From: Lethocerus indicus
Lineage: Eukaryota > Arthropoda > Insecta > Hemiptera > Belostomatidae
Length of the DNA: 64,000 nucleotides
Reading direction: 5' to 3'
Assembly (NCBI GenBank): GCA_019843655.1
Contig: JACDQD010000008.1
Coordinates: 14,728,442 to 14,792,441 of the forward strand
The position numbers and the translations under genes are program-made. A model generated the notes under the pieces. That model saw nothing but the letters and a program-made list of their open reading frames with translations, ran no database searches and had not been told where the DNA came from. Shown here in pieces: positions 49,371-62,449 of this stretch; within the stretch, counting starts at the first letter, position 1; every line of letters starts with the position of its first letter.

Positions 49371-52300
49371 CACGCACCCTCAAGACTACATCACACCCGC
49401 TCTATCTATTCACATCTCTCTCTTCCTTCCTTCCTTGCCCCCTACAGTTGCTAGACCCCCCGCTCATACACCCGAAAATATTTTCCGAATTAAAGGATAC
49501 GGTAAAATAACATACCAATAAAAAAAGTATTACGGATTATAAAAAATTAAGGGTCAACGGGATGAAGGAAACGAAGGAAGGTTATCGCGCTGGTAACAAC
49601 CCCCTCCCTATTCCGCAAACACCACCCCATCTAAAATTACAATTAAAGAAATTTTCCAATTTTTATGGAAAGCTTAATATCTCTACTGTTTCTACGACGT
49701 TTGCAAAAAAATACCCGTAAAGAAATATTTTGAAAAACAGACAAATCAAAGAATGAGAGTAAAATAGGACAATTTTCCCTACAACTTCAGGATGCGGGAG
49801 GCCACCCCTATCTGGGAAAGGCTATTTTATTCCTATTACTTCCCCTTTACTTCAACATGTTAGTTGGAAATCAGCAGAGCTCAATTAAACCCGGAACCAG
49901 ACATCAGATTTCTCTTCCTACAAATACCATAACTCAAAAAATAAATTCTTTTAACATAGTGGTTAAAAACGCTAATATATTATATTGTTCGACATTTATC
50001 CAACGATAAGAGTGATGATGACGTGATAATTAACACTCATTGATTATAAGGAATACTTAAAAAATACAAAAAAACGAGTAACAACACTGGAGGGACTAAA
50101 TTTATACTTAGAGCTTTCCTACTATCAATACATAAATTAACACTTAGACAGAGGAGCCAGATGAACCGGTTCAACATCTTCCAATCCAGATTCCACACTC
50201 TAACGAAAGACTAATAATACTTCTATACCAGAAAAAAGCTATGAAAAAAAGCTACGATGATGACACCGGTGTGACTTGACTTGAGCTCCCTGACCGATTG
50301 CCTAATGATTACACAAACACAGAACCGTAAGATACCCTGTGGGTCCCGTGGTTACCATAGTAAGAGAGAAGTGACAGCGTCACTAACAACAGCGTCACTT
50401 TAAAAAAAATGGGGGAAGAAATGTAATGTCGCACTCATATAATTCTAAGAAAAGAATTAACGGTATGCGATAATTAGTAATTAACAGTGATAATTATATT
50501 GAAGAGACCTATTACCATAAAACAAAAAATATATAATATTTTTTTATTACTGTAACCTAGGAAAAATGTGTATGAGTCAAATTCAAATAAAAAGCCCATA
50601 TTTGAATTGACTGTACCCGTAAATAGGCGTTATGGAACCAATTATACAAATTTCACAGTATCTAAAACAGTATCATATATAGAGGCATAAGTTACCTCGT
50701 TTATTTCAAGTAAATAAATGGGTTTCCACACGATCATTCATTTGCTGTACTATTACGGTTATGGCCTTTTTATCACGTTCAACGTATTAAGCTAAAAACT
50801 TCAAGTCAATATATTATTACAAGTGTCTGAGATTTTAAACAACTCAATCGGACATAATCTAAACGTATTGCTATCTTTGTAGAGAGTTTTTCATTCAACT
50901 CAGAGCCACTAATTTCAAATTCACAAACTGATTTACAACTCTCATTACTACAATAATAACAAATGTCTTTTGTCTTCATCACTTTATGGAATTTTATCAC
51001 TAGGCGTAAATCCGTTTACTTAAATAAGTAGCGTGACTGAAAAATATTTCTGTCGGATTGCATAAAGTTCTCTTGTTGTGGCGGTATTTCGGAGAGAAAA
51101 AATTATTTCTAAAGTATAAAAATCCGCCCAACAATGAGGGGTTATTAAATAACGTCGCTGATGCGACAGAGGAGGGGAGACTAGACAGTTTTGAACAGCA
51201 CTTTAGCCTGAGGGCGAGCCAGTTTTGCAGGCGATCGAAATTCTCCACCACCACAGTCCCCTAGAGCAGACCGAGGGCCTTTCATTGTGCCAGATCTTAC
51301 CCCCCCCCCCACCATCCCCCGCAACACCACTCCAACCCCCACACGGTACTAGACTGACCTAAATAATTCATTTCACAACCACCGCTGCGCTCAATCTCTG
51401 CGGTTTTTAAAACCCCGCGGTTGTAAACAAGACCGATATCTTCATTCAGAATTACTGACTCAATGCGGAACATAAGAAGCAAATTGGGCAATGGGATTAT
51501 CGAAAATTATAAATTTAATTATATACGACGGAAATTCGCTCAGAGAACATTGTGCTTCGAGTATCTCTAGTCTAATTCGCTTTGTTTAAACATTTTAATA
51601 ATGACTGTTATTGTAATAAATGTTGTTTTCTTGTTCTGTATCTTAATCATAAAATTCATCAATTAATTCAGAAAAAAGAATACTGTAAAATCACGAAAAA
51701 GTTATAGATCCACGTATTTCTCAATTTTTTTGGATACACACACATAGTGGTAACATATCCCTCCGAAAATATTTCATTTTTCCCCAAAAATCGACAGGGA
51801 AAGTACACTGCAGTTGATACTAACAGGATACTCTCGATACGGGTGAGTATCTTGTCACCAATGCTTGATATCACTGTGTGATATCCATCTGGACATGGCT
51901 ACATTAATGTTCGACATACTTTAAAAGTCCAGCTATAATGTTCAGCAAAAATAAGAACTTTTTCTAGTCTTCTAGTCGCTACGCACATTTTCTTTAATTG
52001 GAAATTTGAAATGAAAAGGATGAAAGATTGCTCATGTTTTTTCGACAAACACAAAAATTTTACCACAGATTATGAGGGGCAATAGGATTAATAAAGGAGT
52101 AATAGAAGATACAAGTCGTGGATTCACGGCTTCTACGCTGCCGATTCTCTTTTCCATCTACTGGGAATTAATATTCTTCCTCTCAAGGCAACCCAAAACG
52201 AATATGGGGCTCGACCATGTTGACAAAGTTTAGAACACGAAGGATGCGGGTCATGAAAGGTTTAAACGGTGGCCGGGGTGGAGGAGGCATATTTGAGAAG

Positions 52301-55300
52301 AGAGGGACCCTTTAATCAGAGCCCATCAGTCTCCCGTCTAGGCCCCCCGTCCACTGGCTTGATTTCAATGTTAACAAACCGGATTGTTTCGCGGCCTTCG
52401 AACCTAATCAAAGGGCGTGTGCGGACTTGATAAATATACTTCTGGGTAAGGATGAATACAACATGAATGTATTTGAAAACTTGGCTGCCCGAATGCTTCC
52501 ATTGACAAGTTGGAAAATTGACAGGAGCGTTAGCCATTTTATATCGTAACATAGCAACTGTTTTACAGACAAAACATAGGGTGCTTCGGACATTGAAAAA
52601 TTAATTTAGATATAATTATATATTTATTTATCTAAATGAAATTTTAAACAGCACCCAAAATGAATAACGGAGTGCCAAAATCCTGATCGCCTTATATGTT
52701 ATAGTTTATAGAATCACAGCACAGCTGGGAAGAGTGACACAGTTCTGAGTTCACAATCAATAAGAGAGCCGGTGTTATTATAGAAATACTAGGACACGTA
52801 TTTAACATTTATGGAAAAACTCTGCAATTGTAGAACACAAGAGTTTCCTGTAAATTGGGTTTTACTGAATCATTCGCGTTAAGAATTTAAAGAATTCTGC
52901 TATACCTACTAAAACTGTCACATTATTATTGTTAATATTTAACAAAGTTTAAAAAAATTACTTTTTTCATTTCTTAACGGTGAATAAACTCCGGAAATAA
53001 AAAATGGGGCTTACCCTTGTACCTCGATGAAACTATCCCTCCTTCGGCGTCGTCTCCTTCTTCAATTGAAAGTTGGCACTTTTGTCACACGGTCGCTATA
53101 CGGGTCTGTGTACTCGCGGTACGCGAAAGAAATCGACAAACGAATGAAATTTTATTGAAAACTGGACGAACCCAGGAGTGAAGTTGAGAGGGGGACGAAA
53201 CCCGAAGTGTAACCTTCCGCGGGTGGGGGGCCGGCTGTTATCACGGCAATGCGGGGACGGCCATTGTTGCAGTATCCACTGCCTTCCCGATCCCTTGCCC
53301 TCGCTACATTTTCACCACCGACCCATCCTACTTCGAATACACTCTTGTACACATTGGCTAACATGTACTACTTCACGAAACCGTGTGTCGCTGATATTTA
53401 AAAACAATAACCCTCCTATTTCTGAGTAGTTTAGAGATTTTAGGTGTACTACGCCAAATGTAAAAGGGTAAGCAATTCTTCTTGTCGAATCACAATTTTA
53501 CGAGAAATTCTAATGATGAAACCCTCAGTAGGGGTTATTACATTTACAATATTGGTTGGACAAGACTTCCACTTAATTATCATAATGACCTAAACAAAAT
53601 TCAACTGTATCCACTATACTCGCTTTACTTTAGCTGATTTCCAATATTATAAGACTATTGCCAGAAAAAGCTACCAAAATACCCCTTTTAATAAAACTTG
53701 CAATGGAAATAAAAAAAATTAAATCGATATCCTGAAGGAAATAGATTCAGTGAAATAGAATGAAAAACGATTATTATTAACGTCTGTCTTGTATTTCTAG
53801 GAATGTAGTAGTACGTTAACTTAATATTATATTAACTAATGTAACTAATATTTTTTTTTTGTAAATGTAATTTATATTTCAGGAATGATTGCGTTTACTA
53901 TAGTATTTCTCGCATAAAACATTGGTGATAACCTTTTCTTAGTTAAACGGCGAGAGATAGAATTTGAAGGGATTGAAAAATTCGGAGCCAGAACAATCTG
54001 AAAGGTTTTCAATGGATCTAAGAGGGGGACGACAGGATGGTACAGAACCCAAGTTCAGCCGTACGACATCCAGGATGATATTCAGTGTTGAAAAAATGAC
54101 AGTGTACGCATAGGTATTTTGTAGGAACTTTGATCTCTATTTTATGGCGCAATTATGGTTTCCGTTTTATTTTGCGTCGTTTTTAATGCGTCTTATTTTC
54201 AATAATTTAAAGGTTTGGATGCTTCAATGACGAGAAACCAGTGTAACTTATTCTTTTTAAAGGCGAGTGACAGAAGTAAGTAGCAAATGACTATTAATTT
54301 ATACTACGGATAGTCAAGGGCCCGAAAAATGAAAATAATCCAAATAATTGATTAAATTTTCATAATTTCACAATAGACTCAGGAGGCCTGATTATAACAC
54401 TGGCACTGGAACTACTAAACGAAATAGTTTCAGAAAAATAAGTTAGGCTTGGACAGAATCAACATACGAATATGCAGGACTATGTACACTGTATATATAA
54501 TTAAAAATATCGCTGATAAGAAATAATTTCCGGGAAGTAAATAATTGACAGGAAATTCCCGATTTCCTTCCGCCGAGAGCAACACTAGCGGGAAACCTCA
54601 AACGTCCGGACCGACCTAGGCCACAACCATATTATATCCTTCGTCACATAAATTGGTCCGAAGAACGTCCTTATACGTTTCCGCGACCTTATCTAACTTC
54701 CGGTTAGATTTCGTAGGACCTAAGGGAGCTCAAGTGTAAAAGGGAATAAATTGGAACATTAAAAAATCGGGTGTTCGTCAGAATCAGGAAGAACGCGGGC
54801 GTGTATGGTTGGAACACCCGCTACCCGAGTTTATCCCCTGAGTATTAGACGATATTACTAAATTAGATACCAGTATTTATTCGCTGTTATCCAGCCGTGT
54901 CGGACGGCCAGGGGCCTAGTCCCAGGCGAGATTCCATCTGTGGGCGTGGCCCATTACACCAGTAATTCTTCCAAATTTGCAACCACTACAAGGAAAACCG
55001 TGTTCAAACCGAAATTAGCCATAGATTATCCGTTCATTTATCATACCATTAAAACCATATACACGTATATCTTTAAAATACCCGTTATCAGTGCCCAGAT
55101 TCTTGAGAAAATATAACACTAGAAAATACTAGAGAAAATATAACTATATTTAGCAACAACACAATCTATTATGAAAAATTGATTACTTGCGTAAATCACA
55201 GCCGGGATCAAATTTTCTGCAGTGCATATGTTTCGACAAAACATCTCCTGTTCCAAGATATGAAATGTATTTATGTACATTGAAGGATTCAATTTTTTTG

Positions 55301-55520
55301 TTATGTACTAAACATCACTCGAAACGAGTGATTCTGTTCAGTCTGTGCATAATATTTACTGTTCTGTTATTATTGCTTAATCCATTAATATTAATATTGC
55401 ATTTTTATTTATATCTAATTTCATTACCAACCGGTTAACATTCAAGTTTTTTTAAGATAATGTAAAAGATTTCAGGACAGGTTATTATTCAACACAATTG
55501 TTCAAAAAATGGGATTTACC
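49371..55520. other. Non-coding stretch
   Basis: Mostly AT-rich. A short GC-rich patch at 53160-53300 includes GGCCATTGTTGCAG, and a possible minus-strand splice donor (GGGTAAGC) lies near 53010. Nothing coding recognised. Confidence 0.45.
51300..51342 (-). repeat. C-run cluster (G-quadruplex type on minus strand)
   Basis: A run of 11 C followed by two runs of five C within about 40 bp, so four G tracts can be drawn on the minus strand. Confidence 0.6.
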
Positions 55521-55832
55521 ATTAAACAATTACTGTAGGTTCGTGATGTTTCTGTCTCCTCTCGCTGGTTTGGTCTTTTGCTAGACCGGTTTCGGCTGCT
55601 CGCCATCTTCAGTAACATGTACTTTCAGTACATGTGAAAGTGACAGTGCAGTGAGGATGCCCAAAAAACATCCGAAGTGCTAACAGTGACTAACACCGCT
55701 ACTGAAGATGGCGAGCAGGCGAAACCGGTCTAGCAAAAGACCAAACCAGCGAGGGGAGACAGAAACATCACGAACCTACAGTATTCCAACCCCTCGCAGA
55801 CCACAAAACAGGTATATCAAATTAAACAATTA
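55521..55832 (+). mobile_element. Foldback retroposon-like element, copy B, with 12-bp target-site duplication
   Basis: Same family as the 26.2 kb copy. Arms 55533-55614 and 55700-55781 (82 nt each) surround an 85-nt loop; the tail is 55782-55820, in the same orientation as in copy A. The loop is the reverse complement of the copy A loop. Flanked by ATTAAACAATTA at 55521-55532 and 55821-55832. The loop itself contains an 8-bp hairpin (ACATGTAC/GTACATGT). No coding capacity, so it must be non-autonomous. Confidence 0.85.
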
Positions 55833-57756
55833 TTTATAGTTGATAAACAATTATTGAGAGTATCGTAGAAATCAGATACGTCATTTTTATTTCCATAATT
55901 ACTGTTTCCCACGTGCAACTAACGGAGCCATTTCTGGCAGGGTAGCACAATAAAAAATTCGGATAGCCAAAGAGAGTTTCCCATGAATATTCAGCCAATT
56001 CGAAACTTTGTTCCTAAAGCGCATGTGCCAACTTCGGAATTGCAACGACGTCAATCCTATAGTTTCTTGTTTTATTCTTTAGGTCAGGCCAAGAAAACGT
56101 TCTTGGGCCATAAATAATTAAAGATGAAATCGTTATTATTTCAAATGATAATGAGCATGTTCCAGACAGGTTTTTCCACTAGAAAATGAAATTTCAGTCT
56201 ATTTAATTTCATTATACCAATCACACAATTACGCGTTATTAATCATTATAACTATACTATTACGCGGAAATGTTTAAAAAATCGCATTTTTGACAGTTGT
56301 AATCAATAAGTTATACATTTTTTAACATATTACATTTATGTTCGCCTAATATTTTATAATGTAAATGATAAAAATAAAAAAGATGAATATATAAATATTA
56401 GCTGTTTAATATTAAATATATTTTCGGTATCATACATTAATGGTTGAAACGGTACTGGAATGATCTTAATAAACGAGAGTTTTAAATATACTTTTAGTAT
56501 ATAACTTTAATCTACTATCACATTCCTATGAAGACATCGTAATCATTACAATTACTATGGTTTAATTTGATAAATATGTCTTCCATTTGTTGTCGTATGT
56601 GTAGGAATACTTGTTCTGAACGTTCTAAATAAGAGGAGGGTGAAGGAATATGAAAAGAAATATAATCGGATGGAATGGCACTAGAGAGATGTTGAAAGAG
56701 CAAATATAGATGGGGAGGGGGAAAGCAAGAAGACATCAATGAATTCATACAAATAAAACCTAAGTCTATAGAAGAATGAAAACAAGAAAACAACGATAAT
56801 AAAAACAATAATACGATGGGAAGAAACAATGGAAGGCCGAGTTCGAAATTAGTTTCGAGACGGGAAAGATATAAAACCGAGTACTTGCCAAGTCAGATAA
56901 GGGGAAACTTTCAAACCACGAGATAATACACTGTGGATTATTCGATTTTTTAACATAACGGTTTGTCTGGAAATTCTGTTCATTTGTTAGGCTTGTATGT
57001 ACGGTTTGCGATTATTTTATTAAGTTTATACTTGTATCGTGGAATCGGAAAAGCGACTAACTAGTCCCTAGCACCGGTAACAATATAGCTTCATCTGTGA
57101 ACACCCCTTCTGGATTTAGCGTTGCAATAAATATTCTATATGTACGATGTGGTAGTAATGACAATGACGTTTATCATATTGTTGAGGTTTATCTTGGCAA
57201 GTCAATTGGTATGGCAGTCCGATTTCTTTTCAACAGGATGATTTTGGACCAGAGTTTTAACTCTATACAACTATTTTCGTCAAATCAATTTAGAGTTACC
57301 CTTTGATCCTTTATGTTTCGGTGCGCAGACAGATTTCCAGGAAACTTACCATTAGTGTCCGCCGTTCTGAGAATAATTCCAAAGTTAATAAGATATATAC
57401 TAGTGATAGTAATAAGATTTATTCAAACGAGAGTGAAAAAACACAGCTTTCAGCTGTATGCATCGTGCACCATTCAAGCGAATAGAAAGCCAAGTACTCC
57501 ATTCGTATAAGATATATTTGAGCTACATTAAAGTTACTGTTGGCCGAATAAAGAAAAAGCCTGAGCCTCGAAAAAGGTTTATGAGAATGGAAGCCCAGTG
57601 TTGGAATTAGAACGGCAGGGGAAGGTGTCCAAAGCAAAATATATCGATTGTTTCCAAGCTAGCCACGATTTAGTACTCGAATTAATGTCTTGTCCTATTC
57701 ATCTTATAATGGGATTTTTTTTAATTGAATTTCAGGCTTCTACATTCTGCAATAAT

Positions 57757-57805
<49 letters not shown>

Positions 57806-58889
57806 TATTAATCTCCGACGGCCCCCATTCATTTCTCCAAATTCAAGGAGAACCCTTCTTATTTTCCCCCGCAATGTTTATTATTATTAGAAAAAAAACT
57901 AATTGTCGTTTTGGATCAATAGACCTAAAATGAATGACTATTTGCGTAGTAGTTGGGTACTTTTTTAGATCAATAAATTATTTATTTTATTTAGAATTAG
58001 TATGAAGTTAAACTTATTAAGTTATGAAAATAACCTTTATATAATATAAATTAAATTATGCTCGTTCGAATCTCGGTTTGAGAAAAGTATTATAATCCTA
58101 TTAGATTCGGATATATTAAATAGAGTATTTTCTGAAAAAATAAAACTTTTTAAATGTATGTTAAGAAATATATTTTTAAAATCAGGTGCTATGGAAGGAA
58201 ATATCAACAAAATTATAACCAAAGATTCGCCACTCTTTAATTCTCAAGAATTTATCACGTTAATTACCCACTTAATAATCAACAAAGTTCGATTTTTATT
58301 TCAACCATTGAAATTAAATTATTTTTAGGTTTTTTGTATATTTATGATATAATTTCATAAGCGAAAACGGAAGGTATTTGTATGCAGGTGTAAAGCTTGA
58401 GCCTTTAAGCCGATGGCCACATCCGAATTTAATGCAAATTACTGAAATAAATGCCAACCTACTCGCCGGCAGAACAAACAAATATAACACAGGAACAAAG
58501 CTCACTGTAGTTTTGTACGTGACAGAATTATCACCAAATATTACGAAGAATTTAATATAAGAATAAATTTAGGGCAAGCGATCCATACAGTAAGCCATAA
58601 GGAAAAAAGCGACAAAGGTGTTATATATAAAAAAGAATGAAAAAAGCTGCCCTTTCTAGTTAACGAGTTTAATTTTACTTATATGTATATATAGAAAGTG
58701 GGTTTGTTGGTAAAGGTGTGTGTTTGTGTGTATGTAGAATTGTATGAGTGATCCACGCCGGCGAAATGCGATGTGCAATAACAAGCGCTCAACACTCGCG
58801 ATGCGAATTAATAAAGAAAAAGAGAAAACAAATCGAAGCCTGGATTTTTAAAAATTTTTCCTTACTATTCTGACTGTTGCGAAGAGATT
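55833..58889. other. Non-coding stretch
   Basis: AT-rich, with one TA microsatellite. Frames of up to 111 codons here cross the repeat or are unrecognised. Confidence 0.5.
57759..57799. repeat. (TA)n microsatellite
   Basis: About 41 bp of alternating A and T in an AT-rich stretch. Confidence 0.95.
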
Positions 58890-59170
58890 AGAATTACATT
58901 AAAATTGAAAGAGAGAAAGGCTCGGACTGACGACGAAAGAAAGAGGGTGCGAAGAAGAGAGGGAGAAGGAGACTACGGGGTTGATGATGACGGCAACGAT
59001 GGGGAGAGAGATGGAGGGGACATGCGCACTTCACACAACCCTCTATTTATCCCTCTCCCTCTCTCCCTCTCTTCGTAGCTCTATCGCCGACTCTCCCTCC
59101 CTCTCTCTCCTCCCTCTCCTAAGCGCCCTCCGGGGCAACTCCTCCCTCTCTTTCTCCCTCTCTCACATTG
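58890..59170. repeat. GA tract and CT tract next to the candidate promoter
   Basis: A GA-rich stretch (about 58905-58980) is followed by CT repeats on the same strand (about 59050-59165). Together they form an imperfect inverted purine/pyrimidine pair just beyond the candidate first exon. GAGA-type repeats are common near insect promoters. Confidence 0.7.
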
Positions 59171-59376
59171 TCCACCTCGTCGTCCCCGTGACCTCCTTAA
59201 TTCTATCGATCCTCTCCAAACAAAATTCACCCCGACAACAAGTTCACCGTTCGAAAATCCGTATCCGCGGTATAGGACGGATACGGTCGGGTGTCGGTCT
59301 GCCGATGGTATAGCGGGCGGGTACCGTGCGGCCAAGCTTTAGGCGGTCGGTGGAAATAACCCGGTCGAGTACTTAC

Positions 59377-59945
59377 CGTTAACAGTCGAAAGACGTATAG
59401 CGGAGGGGCGTGCGTTGGACGGGCTAGGGGCGGCGGTCGGGACAGCGGGGGCGCCGCACCTCCACTGCCTCTGGCGCGGTATCCTGCCGGGCGGGGGGAA
59501 GGGGGCGGCCACTACGGTATCAACAACGGAAAGTCGGCCGCGGAGCACTGGTCGGGTCGCGACACGCGAGGCCGGCCTCCTCGAACGTCCCACCGAGAAA
59601 AAAAGGTCGGTCGACGACCGACGGTAAAAAGAAAAAATTCTCCGGACTAAAAACTAAAGCACCCTTGTCGGGTGGCGGGGAGTCGCTCGGCAGAAAGGGT
59701 GACCGGCCCTGCGATCTTACTACTACTGTGTCGGGCTCTCTCTCTCTCTCGCGGGTCGGGGGCGGCCCCTCCTCTCGCCCTCTCTTTCGGCGCCCACTGC
59801 GCCACCCGCTGCGCCGTCCGGCCCCCACCCCCACCCCCACCCCCGCCACCGCCCCCAACTACCACAGAACCCCGCTCCCGCGGTCGATACCGCCGATCTT
59901 GGACCTACGCGACACGATCCCTCCCCTTCGATACTATATATAAAC
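59377..59945 (-). promoter_or_regulatory. Candidate para promoter and first non-coding exon
   Basis: On the minus strand TTTATATATAG (59944-59934) is followed by about 530 bp of GC-rich, CpG-rich DNA with a GGGGGT repeat, ending at the near-perfect donor AACG|GTAAGT (59377/59376). This is the most promoter-like segment in the 38 kb upstream of exon 1 and points toward para. Short open frames inside it are low-complexity Gly/Arg or Pro/Arg and not convincing proteins. It could instead be the promoter of another transcript. Confidence 0.35.
59822..59856. repeat. C-rich tandem run; GGGGGT repeat (G-quadruplex type) on minus strand
   Basis: CCCCCA units on plus give five or more runs of five G on the minus strand, the para sense strand, inside the candidate first exon. 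This satisfies a G-quadruplex pattern. Confidence 0.75.
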
Positions 59946-62449
59946 TATTGAAAAATTACCTTCCCTCTCCCCCGTTGTCATTCTATCCTCCCGCCATTAT
60001 ATCTCGGCACTTTCTGTAATTAAGCGTTCCATAAGTCGAAACCTTTGTTGACCACCGTATACATTCCACCCACAATTCAAAAATGATTGCTAACGAACCG
60101 CCGGTGGAGGTGGTCCTCGAAACTTTCCCCCATTGGCGGCTAGGACACCAGGAGTAAAGAAGGGCGAGATTACTGATGAAACGGGAAGAAGTAATCGGCA
60201 AGAAAATAATTAAGGCGAGAATGTCCAGGGTATATTTAAAGGAAAGATAGAATAGATATATGATAGGATATAGATATAGGATAGATATAGCAATTATTTT
60301 TTACATCTTTCGACTGTTTACATAAGCGGATAGTTTGCATAAACTACAATATTTATACTTACATGAGTTATATTTATGCCTGTTAATAATAAAAATAGTT
60401 AAATGAATCTATTGTATAAATAGTGTTCTTTTGTTCTAGATCATATAGAAATCTATTGCTTAATTTCCCCCAATAAACGCATATTCTAAAATAATATATA
60501 TATTAGGCAGTTATTCAGGCAAACTTTAATACTGAGCGACAAATGTATTGCCTGAAATTCAATTTACTTCTTAACTACGGTCAAGAATTTACACGTATAT
60601 AGACATCCTAATTCATTATGTAGTCAACTAATTTGTAAATACACTATGTTTATATTGTAAGGAGCATTCCTACTCTCTATATTTACTAATAAATAAATTA
60701 AAGCAAGGGAAGGCACTGGATTTACTAATACAATTATTCAGTTCATACCATTTCTGTTTTAAATAAATAAAAAAATAATAGAAATAATTCTTCTCTTTCA
60801 GGTAGAAAAATCGTCAATGTGAACGCACATTGTATTTCTCGATTAATATTAATGATTATCGGTTCTCTTTTTTTTCTATAGTGCATAATTCGCTTAGTTG
60901 CATGTACTTATGTGGAGTAATCCGGGCTAGAAGCGATAGGAATGAAAATGGCGATTTTACTCCTAATAATTTCGAAATACGAAAGACTAAATGTAGCCTA
61001 GTTTGACACAGGGTCGCTTTCGTGAGTGTATGTATAAAGAGGGGTGGCGGCACAATTTGAAATGGGAGGACTTTTAAACGCATGCGAGCCATACCCCGCC
61101 GGCGCCAGCAGCGAAATGTGTTTCGATTTATACCCGTCGTTGGCTAGATCCGCAGTTGGATGGCGGAAAATATATTCAAATACTCTCTTCTTTTCGCATT
61201 ACATCGAAAACAAATATGTAACAATTAAATCAAAAAACGAAACTATCTAAACGATTGTTAGCCTTCAAAAACATGCTTCATTAAAAACGAATATAGCCTA
61301 CAATAACTTTTCTGTATTAACAAAATTACTTACTGCAGACCGTTTGTTCTTATTATTTATTGGAACATGTTCTATGCGCTATTGAAAAAATAGTCTATCT
61401 GTTTTTGAGATATGTACAGGTCACACAGAAAGAGGTCAGTGACCGTAAATGAAGGGACTTACGGTTGAACTGGATATCTTATCAAGCAGAAAAATCGAAG
61501 GAGTTTAACCAAAATTAAATCTTTCGCCTATTTCTTTAACTGTCCTAATTGATAAGTTAAGAGAATTATTGAAATTTGCAATTAACGGAAACATACTGTG
61601 AGATTAAATTATCAGGAACTTCTTGTTCCGGGACTATTACAATCTGACCGACGTTGGGTATACCACATTTTCAGGCTGAAGTCGAAAAAAAGTTGAAAAG
61701 AGAGAAAATACATGTTCCCCGACAGATTTCTCTGTAATTCTTATTGTGAGCAAGCATATTTAATAGAACGGCTCTTCGATTCTAAGATACTCTGGATGAT
61801 TACAATTATTTTTCAAGATGATAGCTCGAATGATTTATAGCTGGATCTGCTTGTTGTGCAATGCTATCAAGCGGTTTGACTTGGTGTGATTTGTCAGTTT
61901 CGGGAAAGAGTAGTTTTAATCATCACAAAAGTGATAACATTTGGCCTATTTTAAGTATTTAATGGTTCTCGACATTAACCTGACAAAAAGAATAAGCCAC
62001 AACCCTTTTGGTTGTCCAAAGACAGTGCTTGAGACAAATAAATTAAGCTGCCCAGATTAGCCTTCCAGTTGATGTTCTCTACGAATTCCTAAGTATAAAT
62101 ACATGATTGTAACAATCATGAAACAGCCGTGAAATTTGTGATTACAAATAAAACATTGATTTTGATCAAATTCTTGATAAAAATATATTGATATATTGAG
62201 TATAGTGTAAGATATACACCGTGTGAGGTCTCAAAAACCCTCCCCCCACCGCAGCAGCGTTAAGGTTTTCCCGAAACCAACGATAAGATTGAGCACACGA
62301 TTGTAAAAAACAGTCGCCAGGCAGTAAAAAAGCAAAACTCACACTGATGCCAACCAAAAAATAACCAGCGATGTTGGCCTGTGTTTGAGCGTATGCCGGT
62401 AAAGCGCATGAAGTTGTAAAAATACCAAACTACCAGTCGCAATAAGGCT
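59946..62449. other. Stretch upstream of the candidate para promoter
   Basis: AT-rich, with the GATA cluster at 60.25 kb. A GTAAGT donor-like site lies on the minus strand near 61330 without further support. Nothing coding recognised. Confidence 0.4.
60246..60290. repeat. GATA/ATAG degenerate tandem
   Basis: Seven GATA tetramers in about 45 bp (GATAGAATAGATATATGATA and onward). It may be a microsatellite or a GATA-factor site cluster; it lies about 300 bp upstream of the candidate TATA box. Confidence 0.6.

Noticed and set aside
49044..49383. Three overlapping minus-strand frames of 92-109 codons
   Set aside because: They are three frames of the same GA tract (Ser/Leu/Pro).
58060..58080. 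GTTCGAATC resembling a tRNA T-loop
   Set aside because: No A-box or acceptor-stem pairing in the surrounding AT-rich sequence.
59415..59627. Plus-strand 70-codon frame in the GC-rich segment
   Set aside because: Arg/Gly/Ala composition explained by GC content; overlapping frames exist on the other strand too.
61321..61340. GCAGTAAGT donor-like site on the minus strand
   Set aside because: No promoter or GC-rich exon next to it; GTAAGT is expected several times by chance in 38 kb.
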